Origin: CAZIKF01 sp964539825
Lineage (GTDB): Bacteria > Muiribacteriota > UBA6191
Direction: 5' to 3'
Assembly: GCA_964539825.1 (NCBI GenBank)
Contig: CAZIKF010000006.1
Span: 62,001-126,000 of the forward strand
DNA: 64,000 bases
Shown: piece after piece, positions 54,319-63,080 of the stretch
How positions within the stretch are numbered: position 1 is the first letter of the stretch
Layout: every line of letters begins with the position of its first letter
Program-made: the position numbers and the translations under genes
Notes under the pieces: generated by a model
What the model was told of the DNA's origin: nothing
Database searches by the model: none
The model's input: the letters and a program-made list of their open reading frames with translations, nothing else

Positions 54319-54426
54319 ATCATGCGTATATTTCCAATTACTCCTTTTTAATACACCCGCATGATCGTTTTGTCGCCCATATTGCCAATATATTGACCAT
54401 TTGCTATCTTTCTGACCATAATGGTC
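54319..54426. promoter_or_regulatory. Operator cluster between SDR-queA and XRE-cupin genes
   Basis: Three dyads occur in this divergent gap: ATCATGCG/CGCATGAT (54319-54326 and 54358-54365), ATATTG-C-CAATAT (54379-54391), and GACCAT-A-ATGGTC (54414-54426) with an extra GACCAT half-site at 54395-54400. The last palindrome ends one base before the XRE start codon, which suits autorepression. Confidence 0.5.
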
Positions 54427-54427
54427 T

Positions 54428-54997
54428 ATGGACAGAGAAAATAGAGCTTCCCGTTACTTAGCCCAAAATATTGGAATTTTGAGGCGAAAGAAAAATTTCA
54501 GCCAGCACCAGCTAGCACAGTTGGCCGAAATTCCAAGATCAACTCTGACAAACATTGAATCAGGGGTTGGAAATCCAAGCCTCAGGAACCTGATCAAGAT
54601 TTCCACCGCGCTGGGTGTTGGTGTGGAGGAATTATTATCTAGACCGCGATCGGAATGTACCCTGATTCCCGCCCATAAAGTTAAGTTCACGAAACGCACC
54701 GATGGAAAGGTGAGATCTTTCAGTCTCCTGCCCGACAAAATCAAAGGAATTGAAATTGATCGTGTGGAATTTGAAGCTCAAACCGATATGGTTGGGCATC
54801 CCCACCTGAGGGGGACGAAAGAATATCTAACTGTAATCACAGGGGAAGTCGTTGTTTATGTCGCGGGTGATTCCTACCTGGTCAAAGAAGGAGATGTCTT
54901 TGCCTTTCCCGGCAACCAACCCCATTCCTACAAAAACCCAAAAAACTCCAAATCTGTAGTAGTAAGCGTCGTGATTCCAGTCCCCGCCAGCAGCTGA
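54428..54997 (+). CDS. XRE-family regulator with C-terminal cupin
   Basis: 189 residues. An N-terminal HTH_3 domain (NIGILRRKKNFSQHQLAQLA, IPRSTLTNIESG) is followed by a cupin domain (about 100-185) with GEVVVYVAGDSYLVKEGDVF. Such proteins sense a small ligand in the cupin and repress nearby metabolic genes. Divergent to SDR-queA. The ATG directly abuts a palindrome and lacks a Shine-Dalgarno site, so the mRNA may be nearly leaderless. Confidence 0.88.
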   Translation: MDRENRASRYLAQNIGILRRKKNFSQHQLAQLAEIPRSTLTNIESGVGNPSLRNLIKISTALGVGVEELLSRPRSECTLIPAHKVKFTKRTDGKVRSFSLLPDKIKGIEIDRVEFEAQTDMVGHPHLRGTKEYLTVITGEVVVYVAGDSYLVKEGDVFAFPGNQPHSYKNPKNSKSVVVSVVIPVPASS

Positions 54998-55058
54998 AAA
55001 AAAGTAGGGCAAGGCAGGGATAGACTATACGTAGAGCCCCCGAGGAAGTAACCTTCTA

Positions 55059-55188
55059 TACCGAAAAGCAAACGGTATGCCCGTTTGCAGGTTCATGACC
55101 AAAATAAGCTCATCGCAGATGAGCAAAGGAATCTACAGATTCCTGGTTTGGCCGGGAATCCGGGCAAACCAAATGCGTTTGGGCATAC
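55059..55188 (+). ncRNA. Candidate structured RNA or structured leader before KAP NTPase gene
   Basis: The 261 bp gap before the KAP gene contains a dense set of perfect stems: GCAAACGG/CCGTTTGC (55068-55088), GCTCATC/GATGAGC (55108-55124), AGGAATC/GATTCCT with a TACA loop (55127-55144), and GGTTTG..CCGG/CCGG..CAAACC (55145-55170). GTATGCCC (55075-55082) pairs exactly with GGGCATAC (55181-55188), closing a junction around the last three stems and excluding the first one. ATACCG/CGGTAT (from 55059) is a further alternative. The strand is assumed from the flanking genes. No reading frame explains it. I do not recognise the RNA class. Confidence 0.55.
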
Positions 55189-55258
55189 AATGAAGCCAAC
55201 CATCATCTAACCCGATTTCTGGGTGGAGCCAGACTACCCTGGATGAAGGAGGAAACAA

Positions 55259-56395
55259 ATGAATCATTTCATTGACCCTAAGTGTAAAGATCAGCCTTTG
55301 ACCAGCAAAGATCAGGAGCTGGATTTACTCGGCTTTCAGAAATCAGCCTGGGGCCTGGCAAGATCAATTAAGGCCCTGGAGGTGGAGGAGTCGAAGTGTA
55401 TCGGAGTTCTTGGAGAACTCGGCTCAGGTAAGACCTCTTTCTTAAATTTCCTCAGAGATCAATTTGATGATGAGAAAGCTATAGTCCTTTCCCTGGATGC
55501 ATGGCTCTGTGCGCAGGAGGGAAGATTTCTTAGTTCATTCATAACAACCCTCTTCACTGATCTTGAAAAGAATCCTCGAGAGCTTAAAAAGGATCGCTTT
55601 AAATCGTTCATCCGTAAATCCGTGGGTACAGGATTCCGTCAGAATCAGTTTGAAGAAGAGAAATCCCTATTGAGAAAACACCTATTGGCTCAAGAGTCCT
55701 ACATAATCTGCTTTGTAGACAACCTTGATAAACTGGAACACGGCGATGCTCGGAGAATTATTTGCCTTTTAAAGGAAGTTCTCGATCTACCAAAAATGAT
55801 TTTTGTACTGGCTTTTGATCCTAATTTTGTCGCAACCGCCTACAATCAGTTTGATCCCATCAGTGGCGAATACTTCTTGGATGGAGTCATTGAGATCCGG
55901 CATGATCTGCCGCACATCTCAGATCAGCAGAAGGAAGAGCAAATCAAATCGCTGATGGATCTGAACTTTCGGGGTGACTTTCCTATGGAGATGGTATTTG
56001 AGTCTCCAGCGTGGCAGGAGACAAATTCTTACTTTCTCAATTTCTTTAGAAATTACCGGGATATCAAGAGGTTCATCACAAACCTCACTTTCGTCGAGAA
56101 AACAACAGATAAGTTTAAAAGACTAAATCCCTTTGACCGGTTTACAATTCAGATGCTGCGCATCATGACCCCGGCAACATATAGGCTATTGCAGCACAAT
56201 CCAGCTGCAAGTCATGATGAAAGATGGAATTCCACTCTTGGCAATAGCCTGCCAAAGCATGTCAGAACTACTTCCCTGGTAAAATTATTACAGATGCTCG
56301 AAGGGCAGGAAAGACAATATGTTGCGAACGAATCAGAGGGCTTCTTTTTCAGGTTTAGTTCTGAAGCTGATCAAGCTCAATTCTTCACCTGGTGA
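55259..56395 (+). CDS. KAP-family P-loop NTPase (second, shorter copy)
   Basis: 378 residues after a strong AAGGAGG site. Walker A is GELGSGKTSF (about 55-64) and Walker B is ICFVDNLDKLEHGDARRI, followed by the KAP segment LKEVLDLPKMIFVLAFD. It lacks the long C-terminal region of the copy at 35398. The upstream gap carries a structured RNA-like region. After the stop there is a loose CACCTTT/AAAGGTG stem (56403-56433). Function unknown; some KAP proteins act in phage exclusion. Confidence 0.82.
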   Translation: MNHFIDPKCKDQPLTSKDQELDLLGFQKSAWGLARSIKALEVEESKCIGVLGELGSGKTSFLNFLRDQFDDEKAIVLSLDAWLCAQEGRFLSSFITTLFTDLEKNPRELKKDRFKSFIRKSVGTGFRQNQFEEEKSLLRKHLLAQESYIICFVDNLDKLEHGDARRIICLLKEVLDLPKMIFVLAFDPNFVATAYNQFDPISGEYFLDGVIEIRHDLPHISDQQKEEQIKSLMDLNFRGDFPMEMVFESPAWQETNSYFLNFFRNYRDIKRFITNLTFVEKTTDKFKRLNPFDRFTIQMLRIMTPATYRLLQHNPAASHDERWNSTLGNSLPKHVRTTSLVKLLQMLEGQERQYVANESEGFFFRFSSEADQAQFFTW

Positions 56396-56470
56396 CGGTC
56401 TGCACCTTTAATTTCCAGCAAAAAACAAAGGTGACTTACCCGCCATTCTATGAGGACTGAGGCTAGTTGA

Positions 56471-56482
56471 GGGGACAGGTCA
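56471..56482 (+). repeat. GGGGACAGGTCA repeat, left of MORN gene
   Basis: This 12-mer recurs in inverted orientation at 59321-59332 (11 of 12 match) and 61735-61746 (exact). The first two flank the MORN-repeat gene. Similar 12-mers are common in small non-autonomous or REP-like elements. Confidence 0.45.
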
Positions 56483-56502
56483 GGGTATCTAAGGAGTTAA
56501 GA

Positions 56503-59163
56503 ATGTTTCGTTTATTTTTTTTCATCCCGCTTATTTTTTTCGTGTCTTGCACTTCAAAAGGCGATTTTGCAAATGCGCATCCTCAAATGGAAAAAGGACT
56601 CCTTGTGGATTCCGTATCTAAAAAGCCAGTCACCATGGTTTTTAAAAACAATTTTCCTGATGGTACTTTGCACATGGTTGAGCCTTATGTGAATGGCAAG
56701 TTGCATGGCATCAAAGAAACCTATTCCTCTGGTGGTAAGCCTGAAGAAAAGACCGAGTATAAAGAGGGTATCCGCGATGGGATTGAAAAGCGCTATAGCC
56801 CTGACGGTAAATTAATGTGGGAAGTCGTCTATAAGAACGGAGAAGAAACTGGAATTCAGAAATGGTACAACGACAGTGGAGTTTTAACATCGGAAGTAAA
56901 TGTTGAAAATGGCAAGAAAAATGGTATTGAAAGGAACTTTACCGATAGTGGAGAGTTCGACTACCAGGTTACCTACAAAGACGGAGAAGAGGTCAAGTTC
57001 ACTCCCAAACCAACAAAGGTTCCCGTTATAGCTGCCGTCCCAGCTATAACAAAACCTACGGTGAAAGCTGCTGGAGAAGTTGAAATAAGAAAAATCTACT
57101 ATGATTCTGGAAAATTAAAAGCTAAAACCAGCTGGAAAGACGAGAGGAAGCACGGTCCCTTTTTTAAGTACTTTGAAGACGGTATATTGCGCTATGAAGG
57201 TACTTTCAAGAATGGTGAAAGGCATGGTATCGAAAAGCTCTATAACGAAGACGGGTCTTTGAACATGCAAACCACCTGGGTACAAGGTTTACTTCATGGC
57301 TCAGTAAAAATGTATCACACCTCTGGCCAATTGAAGACAGAGCAGAATTATGAATACGGTGAACGTGATGGCAAGAGAATCATGCATATGGACTATGCGG
57401 ATTGGCAAGATGATCTCACGGATAAGGACGGGAATCGGGACGGAATCAAGATAGAGTACCACTCAAATGGAAAAATATATTTTGAGGTCCCCTTCAAAGA
57501 TGGAAGGTTGCAAGGCCTTAAAAAGACTTATTACCTGGATGGGGACTTACAAGAGCAAGTCCCGTATTCTGCTGGAAAACGGCACGGTACTGAAAAGACA
57601 TTTTATCCTTCCGGAAAATTAGAATCAGAAGTACTTTTTAAAAATGGAAAGAGGGAAGGGCTATTTAGAAATTTTTATGAAAGCGGAAAACGCTTCGGTG
57701 AACTCTTGTATAAGGACGGAAGAAATATAGGAGTAAATAAATGGTGGCACGAGAATGGTCAGTTAAGCGCAGAAGAGCCCATGAAAAACGATATTTTAGA
57801 AGGAACTCGAAAGGAGTTTTACAAAAATGGAATCCTTAAGTCAGAGACTCTTTATAAAAATGGCAAGGGAAATGGAATTCAAAACACATATTATGAAAAT
57901 GGAAATATCGAGACTGAATTTATAGCCATTAACGGATTTAGAAAAGGTGTCCAAAAGTGGTATTTCAAAAGCGGTAAAACACAAACCGTAGCAAGCTTTT
58001 TAAGAGGAAAGGTTCATGGTAATCAAAAGATTTATAGCGAGCTTGAGGTTCTTAGCCTCGAAGGAAATTTTGAGTATGGACTTAGGATAGGAAACCATAG
58101 ATGGTTTGACGCCAATGGAAAACTTGAGTCTGAAGGTACATACGAGGCTGACATCGCCTATGGAACTCACCACTGGTATTATCCGAGTGGTGTTAAAAAG
58201 TTTGAGGTACCTTACCTAAAGGGCGAAAAGCATGGGATTTCCAAGGAGTATTATGAAAGCGGAAAATTGAAGGCAACTTTCACCTGGAAAAATGGAGTAA
58301 AAGACGGAAATGAATCTCATTTCAAGGAGAACTCAGACCTGGATTATGAAGTAATTAACAAGCCTACCGATGACTCAAACAAAAAGATATCTCAAAGTAA
58401 GAGACCACTGACTCCTGATGGAGTTCAAAGAGAAGAATATGTTAACGGGCGCACTAAAAGTGAAACATCCTACAAGAACGGCAAAAAGAATGGAATTCAA
58501 TACAATTATATTGAGGAAGGTAGTTTCAAGTTAATCACTCCATACAAACACGGAAAAATTCATGGGGAGCAACGACTATACGCTAAGAACCAACTTGTTA
58601 GAGTTCATAATTACGTCTATGGTATCAAACACGGCATTGCATTATCACTAGAATTAGGCTCTGGTAAGTTGACTAAATTCAGTGTATTTGAAGATGGAAT
58701 CGCCGATTTGATAGGATCTAAATTTACTGCTTCTGCCAAATCTCAATTCCTCGAAACCCACCCTTCAATGAATCCAAGGGCTTCCATATCCTTAGTCGGG
58801 GGTATCAGAAATGAAAGACTAAAGGTCAATGTTCGCGCCTGCTTTTACAATCAGAGAACACTTTTGGGAGCCCTGGAAATGTATGATTTGGACCATGATG
58901 AACAACCGGTTATTAATGAAGAATCGGACATTTCCCTACTAGTAGATCAAGGTTATTTAGAAGCAATTCCCAAAGATTCTCCCAGACAGCCCGTGAGTAA
59001 TCTTAGGACCGACAAAGTAGGGAACATCTGGTGTGAGGTTCACGGACCCATGGATAATGAGCCTCGAAAAATTGCCTCCGCCTTTCAGTGGGCTGACAAA
59101 CTGAGACGTCAGAAGAACGACTTTCCAATGGTTGATGAAGCACGAGAATCAATGCGCAAGTGA
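56503..59163 (+). CDS. MORN_2/YwqK-repeat lipoprotein
   Basis: 886 residues from the ATG after AAGGAG. A hydrophobic signal ending in the lipobox FVSC makes it a lipoprotein. Most of the chain is some 25 copies of a ~23-residue MORN_2-type repeat built on Y-x-NG-x3-G-x-x-x-x-Y-x-x-G-x-L. The last ~150 residues are non-repetitive. The coding DNA is clearly more AT-rich than its neighbours and the gene lies between inverted 12-mers, both signs of possible transfer. YwqK-type proteins are annotated as antitoxins in some genomes, but nothing here supports that role. Surface binding is more likely. Confidence 0.8.
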   Translation: MFRLFFFIPLIFFVSCTSKGDFANAHPQMEKGLLVDSVSKKPVTMVFKNNFPDGTLHMVEPYVNGKLHGIKETYSSGGKPEEKTEYKEGIRDGIEKRYSPDGKLMWEVVYKNGEETGIQKWYNDSGVLTSEVNVENGKKNGIERNFTDSGEFDYQVTYKDGEEVKFTPKPTKVPVIAAVPAITKPTVKAAGEVEIRKIYYDSGKLKAKTSWKDERKHGPFFKYFEDGILRYEGTFKNGERHGIEKLYNEDGSLNMQTTWVQGLLHGSVKMYHTSGQLKTEQNYEYGERDGKRIMHMDYADWQDDLTDKDGNRDGIKIEYHSNGKIYFEVPFKDGRLQGLKKTYYLDGDLQEQVPYSAGKRHGTEKTFYPSGKLESEVLFKNGKREGLFRNFYESGKRFGELLYKDGRNIGVNKWWHENGQLSAEEPMKNDILEGTRKEFYKNGILKSETLYKNGKGNGIQNTYYENGNIETEFIAINGFRKGVQKWYFKSGKTQTVASFLRGKVHGNQKIYSELEVLSLEGNFEYGLRIGNHRWFDANGKLESEGTYEADIAYGTHHWYYPSGVKKFEVPYLKGEKHGISKEYYESGKLKATFTWKNGVKDGNESHFKENSDLDYEVINKPTDDSNKKISQSKRPLTPDGVQREEYVNGRTKSETSYKNGKKNGIQYNYIEEGSFKLITPYKHGKIHGEQRLYAKNQLVRVHNYVYGIKHGIALSLELGSGKLTKFSVFEDGIADLIGSKFTASAKSQFLETHPSMNPRASISLVGGIRNERLKVNVRACFYNQRTLLGALEMYDLDHDEQPVINEESDISLLVDQGYLEAIPKDSPRQPVSNLRTDKVGNIWCEVHGPMDNEPRKIASAFQWADKLRRQKNDFPMVDEARESMRK

Positions 59164-59320
59164 ATTTAAAAGGTTCACAGGCTACAATCTTTCCCTCAAC
59201 CACAATCAAAGAGAATACGTTGCAGTATAGAATTTCTCCTTAATTTTTGGATTCGGTCTATGAACTCTGAACCAATAGAGCTTTACTTCGCGTCATAAGC
59301 CTTTGAAGGTCTTTTGGAAC

Positions 59321-59332
59321 TGACCTGCCCCC
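59321..59332 (-). repeat. Inverted copy of the 12-mer, right of MORN gene
   Basis: TGACCTGCCCCC is the reverse complement of the left copy with one mismatch. The 206 bp gap between the MORN gene and the convergent hotdog gene holds nothing else I can identify. Confidence 0.4.
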
Positions 59333-59369
59333 TTTCTTCCATCTGTACTGAGCACCAGGGTCTATGAAG

Positions 59370-59885
59370 TTAAGACAAGACCTGGGCAGCCGGATCGCCA
59401 CTGGCTGTTTCTCGCTTATGAGATATCCTCATGGTGATTTTAGCTTCAAGGACTTCATCACCGTTCAAGTCATAAACGGATACAGGCATGACAACGTCCT
59501 GTGGCTCATCCCAAGAATAGCTGTCGAGTTTGCAAACCGCGTGAAGGTCGGTTTTGGCAATCTTTACATACCTGACTTCCATCCCTACCGGGATCCATCG
59601 AAAGTCAGAGCTCAAAGATACATCCATGCAAGTGCCTGCAACCAGTTCAGCAGCATTACACATGGCTATGGCATGTACTGATTTTATATGGTTCAAGATA
59701 GCCCTTCTTTTCTCTACTTTCGCCTCCACCTGCCCTGGCTGAATCAGGGTAAACACAGGTTTTATAGAATTGAAATAGGGAACAAAAAAACACAGAACTC
59801 TGCTAACCATCCACTTACCAAATGGTTTTCCTTCCAGCATTTGCCACACTCTTAAAATCTGGCTATTTGATGCTTTGTAGCTCAT
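59370..59885 (-). CDS. Hotdog-fold DUF4442/thioesterase-like protein
   Basis: 171 residues. The pattern of a PFNxSIKP-like region, then VHAIAMCNAAELVAGTCMD and a final beta-strand block fits DUF4442/PaaI-like hotdog proteins, probably acyl-CoA thioesterases or acyl-binding proteins. Coupled to the MarR gene by a 4 bp overlap (ATGA), so probably regulated by it in response to a fatty or aromatic compound (inference). Confidence 0.75.
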   Translation of the reverse strand: MSYKASNSQILRVWQMLEGKPFGKWMVSRVLCFFVPYFNSIKPVFTLIQPGQVEAKVEKRRAILNHIKSVHAIAMCNAAELVAGTCMDVSLSSDFRWIPVGMEVRYVKIAKTDLHAVCKLDSYSWDEPQDVVMPVSVYDLNGDEVLEAKITMRISHKRETASGDPAAQVLS

Positions 59886-60322
59886 AACTTCTCCTTCCTT
59901 TCGGAAAAGACTTTGGTTAAGTGATCTAGATAGCGTGAAACCGTAGCTAGCTCTTCCTTGCTAAATCCATCCTTCATAACCTCATTAGCTTCTATGACGA
60001 GCGATGCCCCACGCTCTAAGATTTCTTCGCCCTTTTCTGTGATGTTGATTCGAGAGGCACGAGAATCCTGAGCGCAGCCTCTTTTCACGATTAGCTCTTT
60101 GTCCAGCATGCGCTGTACCAGGCCAGTTATCGCTGATTTGTCGATCATCAGTATTCTGGCCAGATCTTTCATCAAACAGTTGTCCTGTTCTTGAAGCACA
60201 TGGAGAACCGTGAATTGAACAGCTGATATACCCAGGTCCTCACGACATCTGGCATCCATTGACTTCATCATGCTATGGCGAGCGATGTTTAGTTGGTAAA
60301 TAAGACGTATTTTCTTAGTCAT
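59882..60322 (-). CDS. MarR-family transcriptional regulator
   Basis: 146 residues from the ATG at 60322. The frame is open upstream, but that would place an operator palindrome inside the gene. The winged helix is clear: LMKDLARILMIDKSAITGLV and RGCAQDSRASRINITEKG. It should repress itself and the coupled hotdog gene through the palindrome 20 bp upstream. Confidence 0.9.
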   Translation of the reverse strand: MTKKIRLIYQLNIARHSMMKSMDARCREDLGISAVQFTVLHVLQEQDNCLMKDLARILMIDKSAITGLVQRMLDKELIVKRGCAQDSRASRINITEKGEEILERGASLVIEANEVMKDGFSKEELATVSRYLDHLTKVFSERKEKL

Positions 60323-60342
60323 ATAGGAAAGTATAAGATATA

Positions 60343-60360
60343 TAGTTGAGATATCAACTA
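60343..60360. promoter_or_regulatory. MarR-type operator
   Basis: TAGTTGA-GATA-TCAACTA is a perfect 18 bp palindrome of the typical MarR operator form, centred about 30 bp upstream of the marR start. The nearby AT-rich TATATA suggests overlap with the promoter. Confidence 0.75.
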
Positions 60361-60535
60361 AATGTCTGAGGATAAATCTCTCTAGCCCCTCTATTTCGAA
60401 AAAATCAGGGATCAAAAATTTCAATCACTATTGAAAGTCCTCTGCCATTAAGATAAGAAAGTTCGGCATTTAGACGACTCCCTTCCGAAGAGATAGAGGG
60501 AGTAGACCTGGCTCTATAATCAACTGGAGGTCAGT

Positions 60536-60655
60536 ATGACACAAAAGTGGAGTGTCCCTAAATTTCCAATGGCGTATACTTCCACCGCATGGAACCAGAA
60601 GGCGGAAATGAGAATCCCATGGGTCCTCCAAAGTTTATTCCTGGTCTTGAACTAG
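60536..60655 (+). CDS. Possible 39-residue upstream ORF
   Basis: ATG with a GGAGG site at 5 nt spacing, and a TATAAT box at 60515-60520 just upstream. The frame (starting MTQKWSVPKF) overlaps the start of the DUF4037 gene in a different phase. The downstream gene itself has no good ribosome-binding site, so this may be a leader peptide for translational coupling. Equally it could be chance. Confidence 0.3.
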   Translation: MTQKWSVPKFPMAYTSTAWNQKAEMRIPWVLQSLFLVLN

Positions 60656-61722
60656 CCAGAACCTTTTTTGTTCAAGAGGTACAACCCATTCTCAAGAGGG
60701 AATTTCCCGGGCTCTCCTATAGTGCCGCGTTGATCGGTTCCGGCTCTGAAGTTTTGGGATTCGACACCCCCATGTCCACGGATCACCACTGGGGTCCAAG
60801 AGTTCAGCTCTTTCTTCAACCGGAGGAGAATCTAAGCTGTGGTAAGGAACTCTCTGCGTATCTGGAAGAGCATCTACCCTCCTCCTGCCTGGGGTATTCC
60901 ACAAATTTTTCGCCACCGGATCTGGAAGATCATGGCGTGCAGCACATGGTGCCCAGTTCCGATGGCAGTATTCACCACCGGGTGGAGCTACTTACCCTGG
61001 GCGGATTTTTTAGATCCTACCTGAACCTGGATCTATCCAGCCCGTTGTCCCACACGGACTGGCTTTCTCTACCCTCTCATAAACTTCTATCCATCGTTGC
61101 AGGTGAGATTTTTCATGACGACCTGGGGCTCAAGGAAGTCAGAAACCGATTTTCATGGTATCCAAGAGATGTTTGGCTTTATCTGCTTGGCTCTGCCTGG
61201 GTACGGATTGGTCAAGAAGAACACTTCATGGGAAGGGCAGGTCAAAATGGTGATGAGGTTGGCTCCGCGCTCATAGGAGCTCGCCTTGTCCGCGATATCA
61301 TGCGCATTGGTTTCCTTCTGGAGCGACGGTATCCTCCTTACGCCAAGTGGTTCGGTCAAGCATTTTCACACCTGTCCATTGCGGCCCAACTACTTCCTTC
61401 CCTGAAGAAAACTCTACAAGCTCAGGACTGGAGGGAGAGGGAAATCGGACTATCTACGGCCTATGAAGTACTGTTAAAGATCCAGCAGTCTCAGAGAATT
61501 TCCGATCCGCTTATCGGAAAGGTAGAACCCTTTCATGGCCGCCCATTTCTGGTCATCCAGGGGGGACGCATCGCAGAGGCGGTCTTTTCACAAATTGAGA
61601 GTTCCAAACTGCTCTCCTTGTCCAGGCAACGCCCGATCGGAAGCATTGATCTGATCAGCGATAACACGGATGTTCTTGAGGATGTATCCCTGAGACCCGC
61701 GCTCACCAGACTATACCAATAG
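60589..61722 (+). CDS. DUF4037 nucleotidyltransferase-like protein
   Basis: 377 residues. The N-terminal half has the DUF4037 signature GSGSEVLGFDTPMSTDHHWG, a divergent nucleotidyltransferase motif (GS followed by D-x-D-like residues), and the middle has LGSAWVRIGQEEHFMGR. Such proteins are thought to be nucleotidyltransferase-fold enzymes of unknown substrate. The first ATG is used; the one at 60619 is possible. Confidence 0.75.
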   Translation: MEPEGGNENPMGPPKFIPGLELARTFFVQEVQPILKREFPGLSYSAALIGSGSEVLGFDTPMSTDHHWGPRVQLFLQPEENLSCGKELSAYLEEHLPSSCLGYSTNFSPPDLEDHGVQHMVPSSDGSIHHRVELLTLGGFFRSYLNLDLSSPLSHTDWLSLPSHKLLSIVAGEIFHDDLGLKEVRNRFSWYPRDVWLYLLGSAWVRIGQEEHFMGRAGQNGDEVGSALIGARLVRDIMRIGFLLERRYPPYAKWFGQAFSHLSIAAQLLPSLKKTLQAQDWREREIGLSTAYEVLLKIQQSQRISDPLIGKVEPFHGRPFLVIQGGRIAEAVFSQIESSKLLSLSRQRPIGSIDLISDNTDVLEDVSLRPALTRLYQ

Positions 61723-61734
61723 AGCGGGCTTAAG

Positions 61735-61746
61735 TGACCTGTCCCC
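61735..61746 (-). repeat. Third copy of the 12-mer
   Basis: TGACCTGTCCCC is the exact reverse complement of the copy at 56471. It sits between the convergent DUF4037 and creD genes. Confidence 0.4.
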
Positions 61747-61769
61747 GATGCGCCGTAGCAATGCCCTGG

Positions 61770-63080
61770 TTATTTATCTTCAGGCTGGGAACTCAGACTA
61801 TACCAATCGATATTTCTTGTTACGTACATTGCTATCCCAAGTACCGTAAACAGTCCTATGCTGCCAAGCAGTAGCGCTTTGTCCTCAAGCTGAAGCAATA
61901 TAAACAGGTAGATGTAGAGGATCAGCAGGATGGTACCGACCGTCAGAGACATCTTAGTGCTTTTGAGAACCGATTTAGCATAGGAGGTAATCATCAAAAC
62001 GATCGCAGATGTAGAAATCCAGTAAGCGGAGTTGAAATCGATATATTCAGAGATCGAAAGAAGCAAGGTGTAGAAGATAGTGATGGCCAGGCCAATGAGC
62101 AGATACTGAATGGGATGTACCCTTCGATGATTTAAAATCTCACAGAAAAAGAACGCGGTGAATGTGAACAGGATGAACATAAATCCGTATTTAACGGATC
62201 TCATCGACTGCTGGTACACATCCGCCTCAATAAACAGCTTTACCCCGAAGGAAGACCTGCTAATTTTGTGTTCACTCTTTCTCCAACGCTGAGGATAATT
62301 TCTATTCAGGTTGAGAACTTTCCAGCTTGCGGAAAAGCCTTTTTGAGAAATTTCACGGTGAGCAGGCAGGTAATTGCCGCTAAAACTAGGGTCCGGCCAA
62401 CTGGACTTTAGTTGCACATTGGTCTCCTTACCAACAGGAGTAAAGTGAATGTATTCACTACCATTGATGTGGGTGGCAATTTCAAACTTCAGAATGTTTG
62501 TGCTTTTCAGGGGATACCTGGCGTGAACCCCCGAGGCTAGAACGTCTTTGCAGATCAGACCTGGTTCCAGTTTTAGCTTTGCACCGTTAATCGTAAATTC
62601 CAGTTTTTCACTGATTCCCTTTGTGTCAGATACACCAAGGCTAAAAAACGCGTCTTCAAATTCTACGTCTTCTTCCTTTACCCCAAGGCCAGACAAATCG
62701 GGAAAAGAGAAGTCCCCTTCCATGTGAATTTCTGATTTATAAACAACGGTTTCATAAAGACTTCGGTATCGCTTTTCAGGAAACAATTCCCCCTTGATAG
62801 ACAGGTTATTGGGCAAAAAATGCAGATACTCTATGGAATGTTTTTGAACACCCTCTTTATCCCTGAAGTACTGTCTGTAAGGCACGGAAAGAATTGGCCC
62901 TGAAATAGTTTGGTGCTCGCCCCATTTATCGCTAATCTCGCTGATTACCTCGTTTCGACGAACTTTTCTCTCGTGAACAAGTCCCATCACCATTACTGTC
63001 GGAATCATTAAAATAAGAACCAAAAACCCAACTATCAGAGCCTTTAACCCTACCGAATCCCTTAATAAATTTAATTTCAT
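61770..63080 (-). CDS. creD: CreD-family inner membrane protein
   Basis: 436 residues from the ATG at 63080 (AAGGA about 10 nt upstream); an ATG 18 bp earlier has no ribosome-binding site. One N-terminal helix, a ~260-residue periplasmic domain (SGPILSVPYRQYF, EYLHFLPNNLSIKGELFPEKR) and five C-terminal helices match CreD. CreD is linked to envelope stress and beta-lactam response, but its biochemical role is unclear. No creB or creC is nearby. Confidence 0.85.
   Translation of the reverse strand: MKLNLLRDSVGLKALIVGFLVLILMIPTVMVMGLVHERKVRRNEVISEISDKWGEHQTISGPILSVPYRQYFRDKEGVQKHSIEYLHFLPNNLSIKGELFPEKRYRSLYETVVYKSEIHMEGDFSFPDLSGLGVKEEDVEFEDAFFSLGVSDTKGISEKLEFTINGAKLKLEPGLICKDVLASGVHARYPLKSTNILKFEIATHINGSEYIHFTPVGKETNVQLKSSWPDPSFSGNYLPAHREISQKGFSASWKVLNLNRNYPQRWRKSEHKISRSSFGVKLFIEADVYQQSMRSVKYGFMFILFTFTAFFFCEILNHRRVHPIQYLLIGLAITIFYTLLLSISEYIDFNSAYWISTSAIVLMITSYAKSVLKSTKMSLTVGTILLILYIYLFILLQLEDKALLLGSIGLFTVLGIAMYVTRNIDWYSLSSQPEDK

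Noticed and set aside
55059..55188. tRNA or tmRNA
   Set aside because: The multi-branch fold is superficially cloverleaf-like, but there is no 7-bp acceptor with CCA, no proper T-arm or anticodon arm, and no tag reading frame.
56503..59163. Antitoxin of a toxin-antitoxin pair
   Set aside because: MORN_2/YwqK proteins are sometimes labelled so, but this is an 886-residue lipoprotein with no toxin gene beside it.
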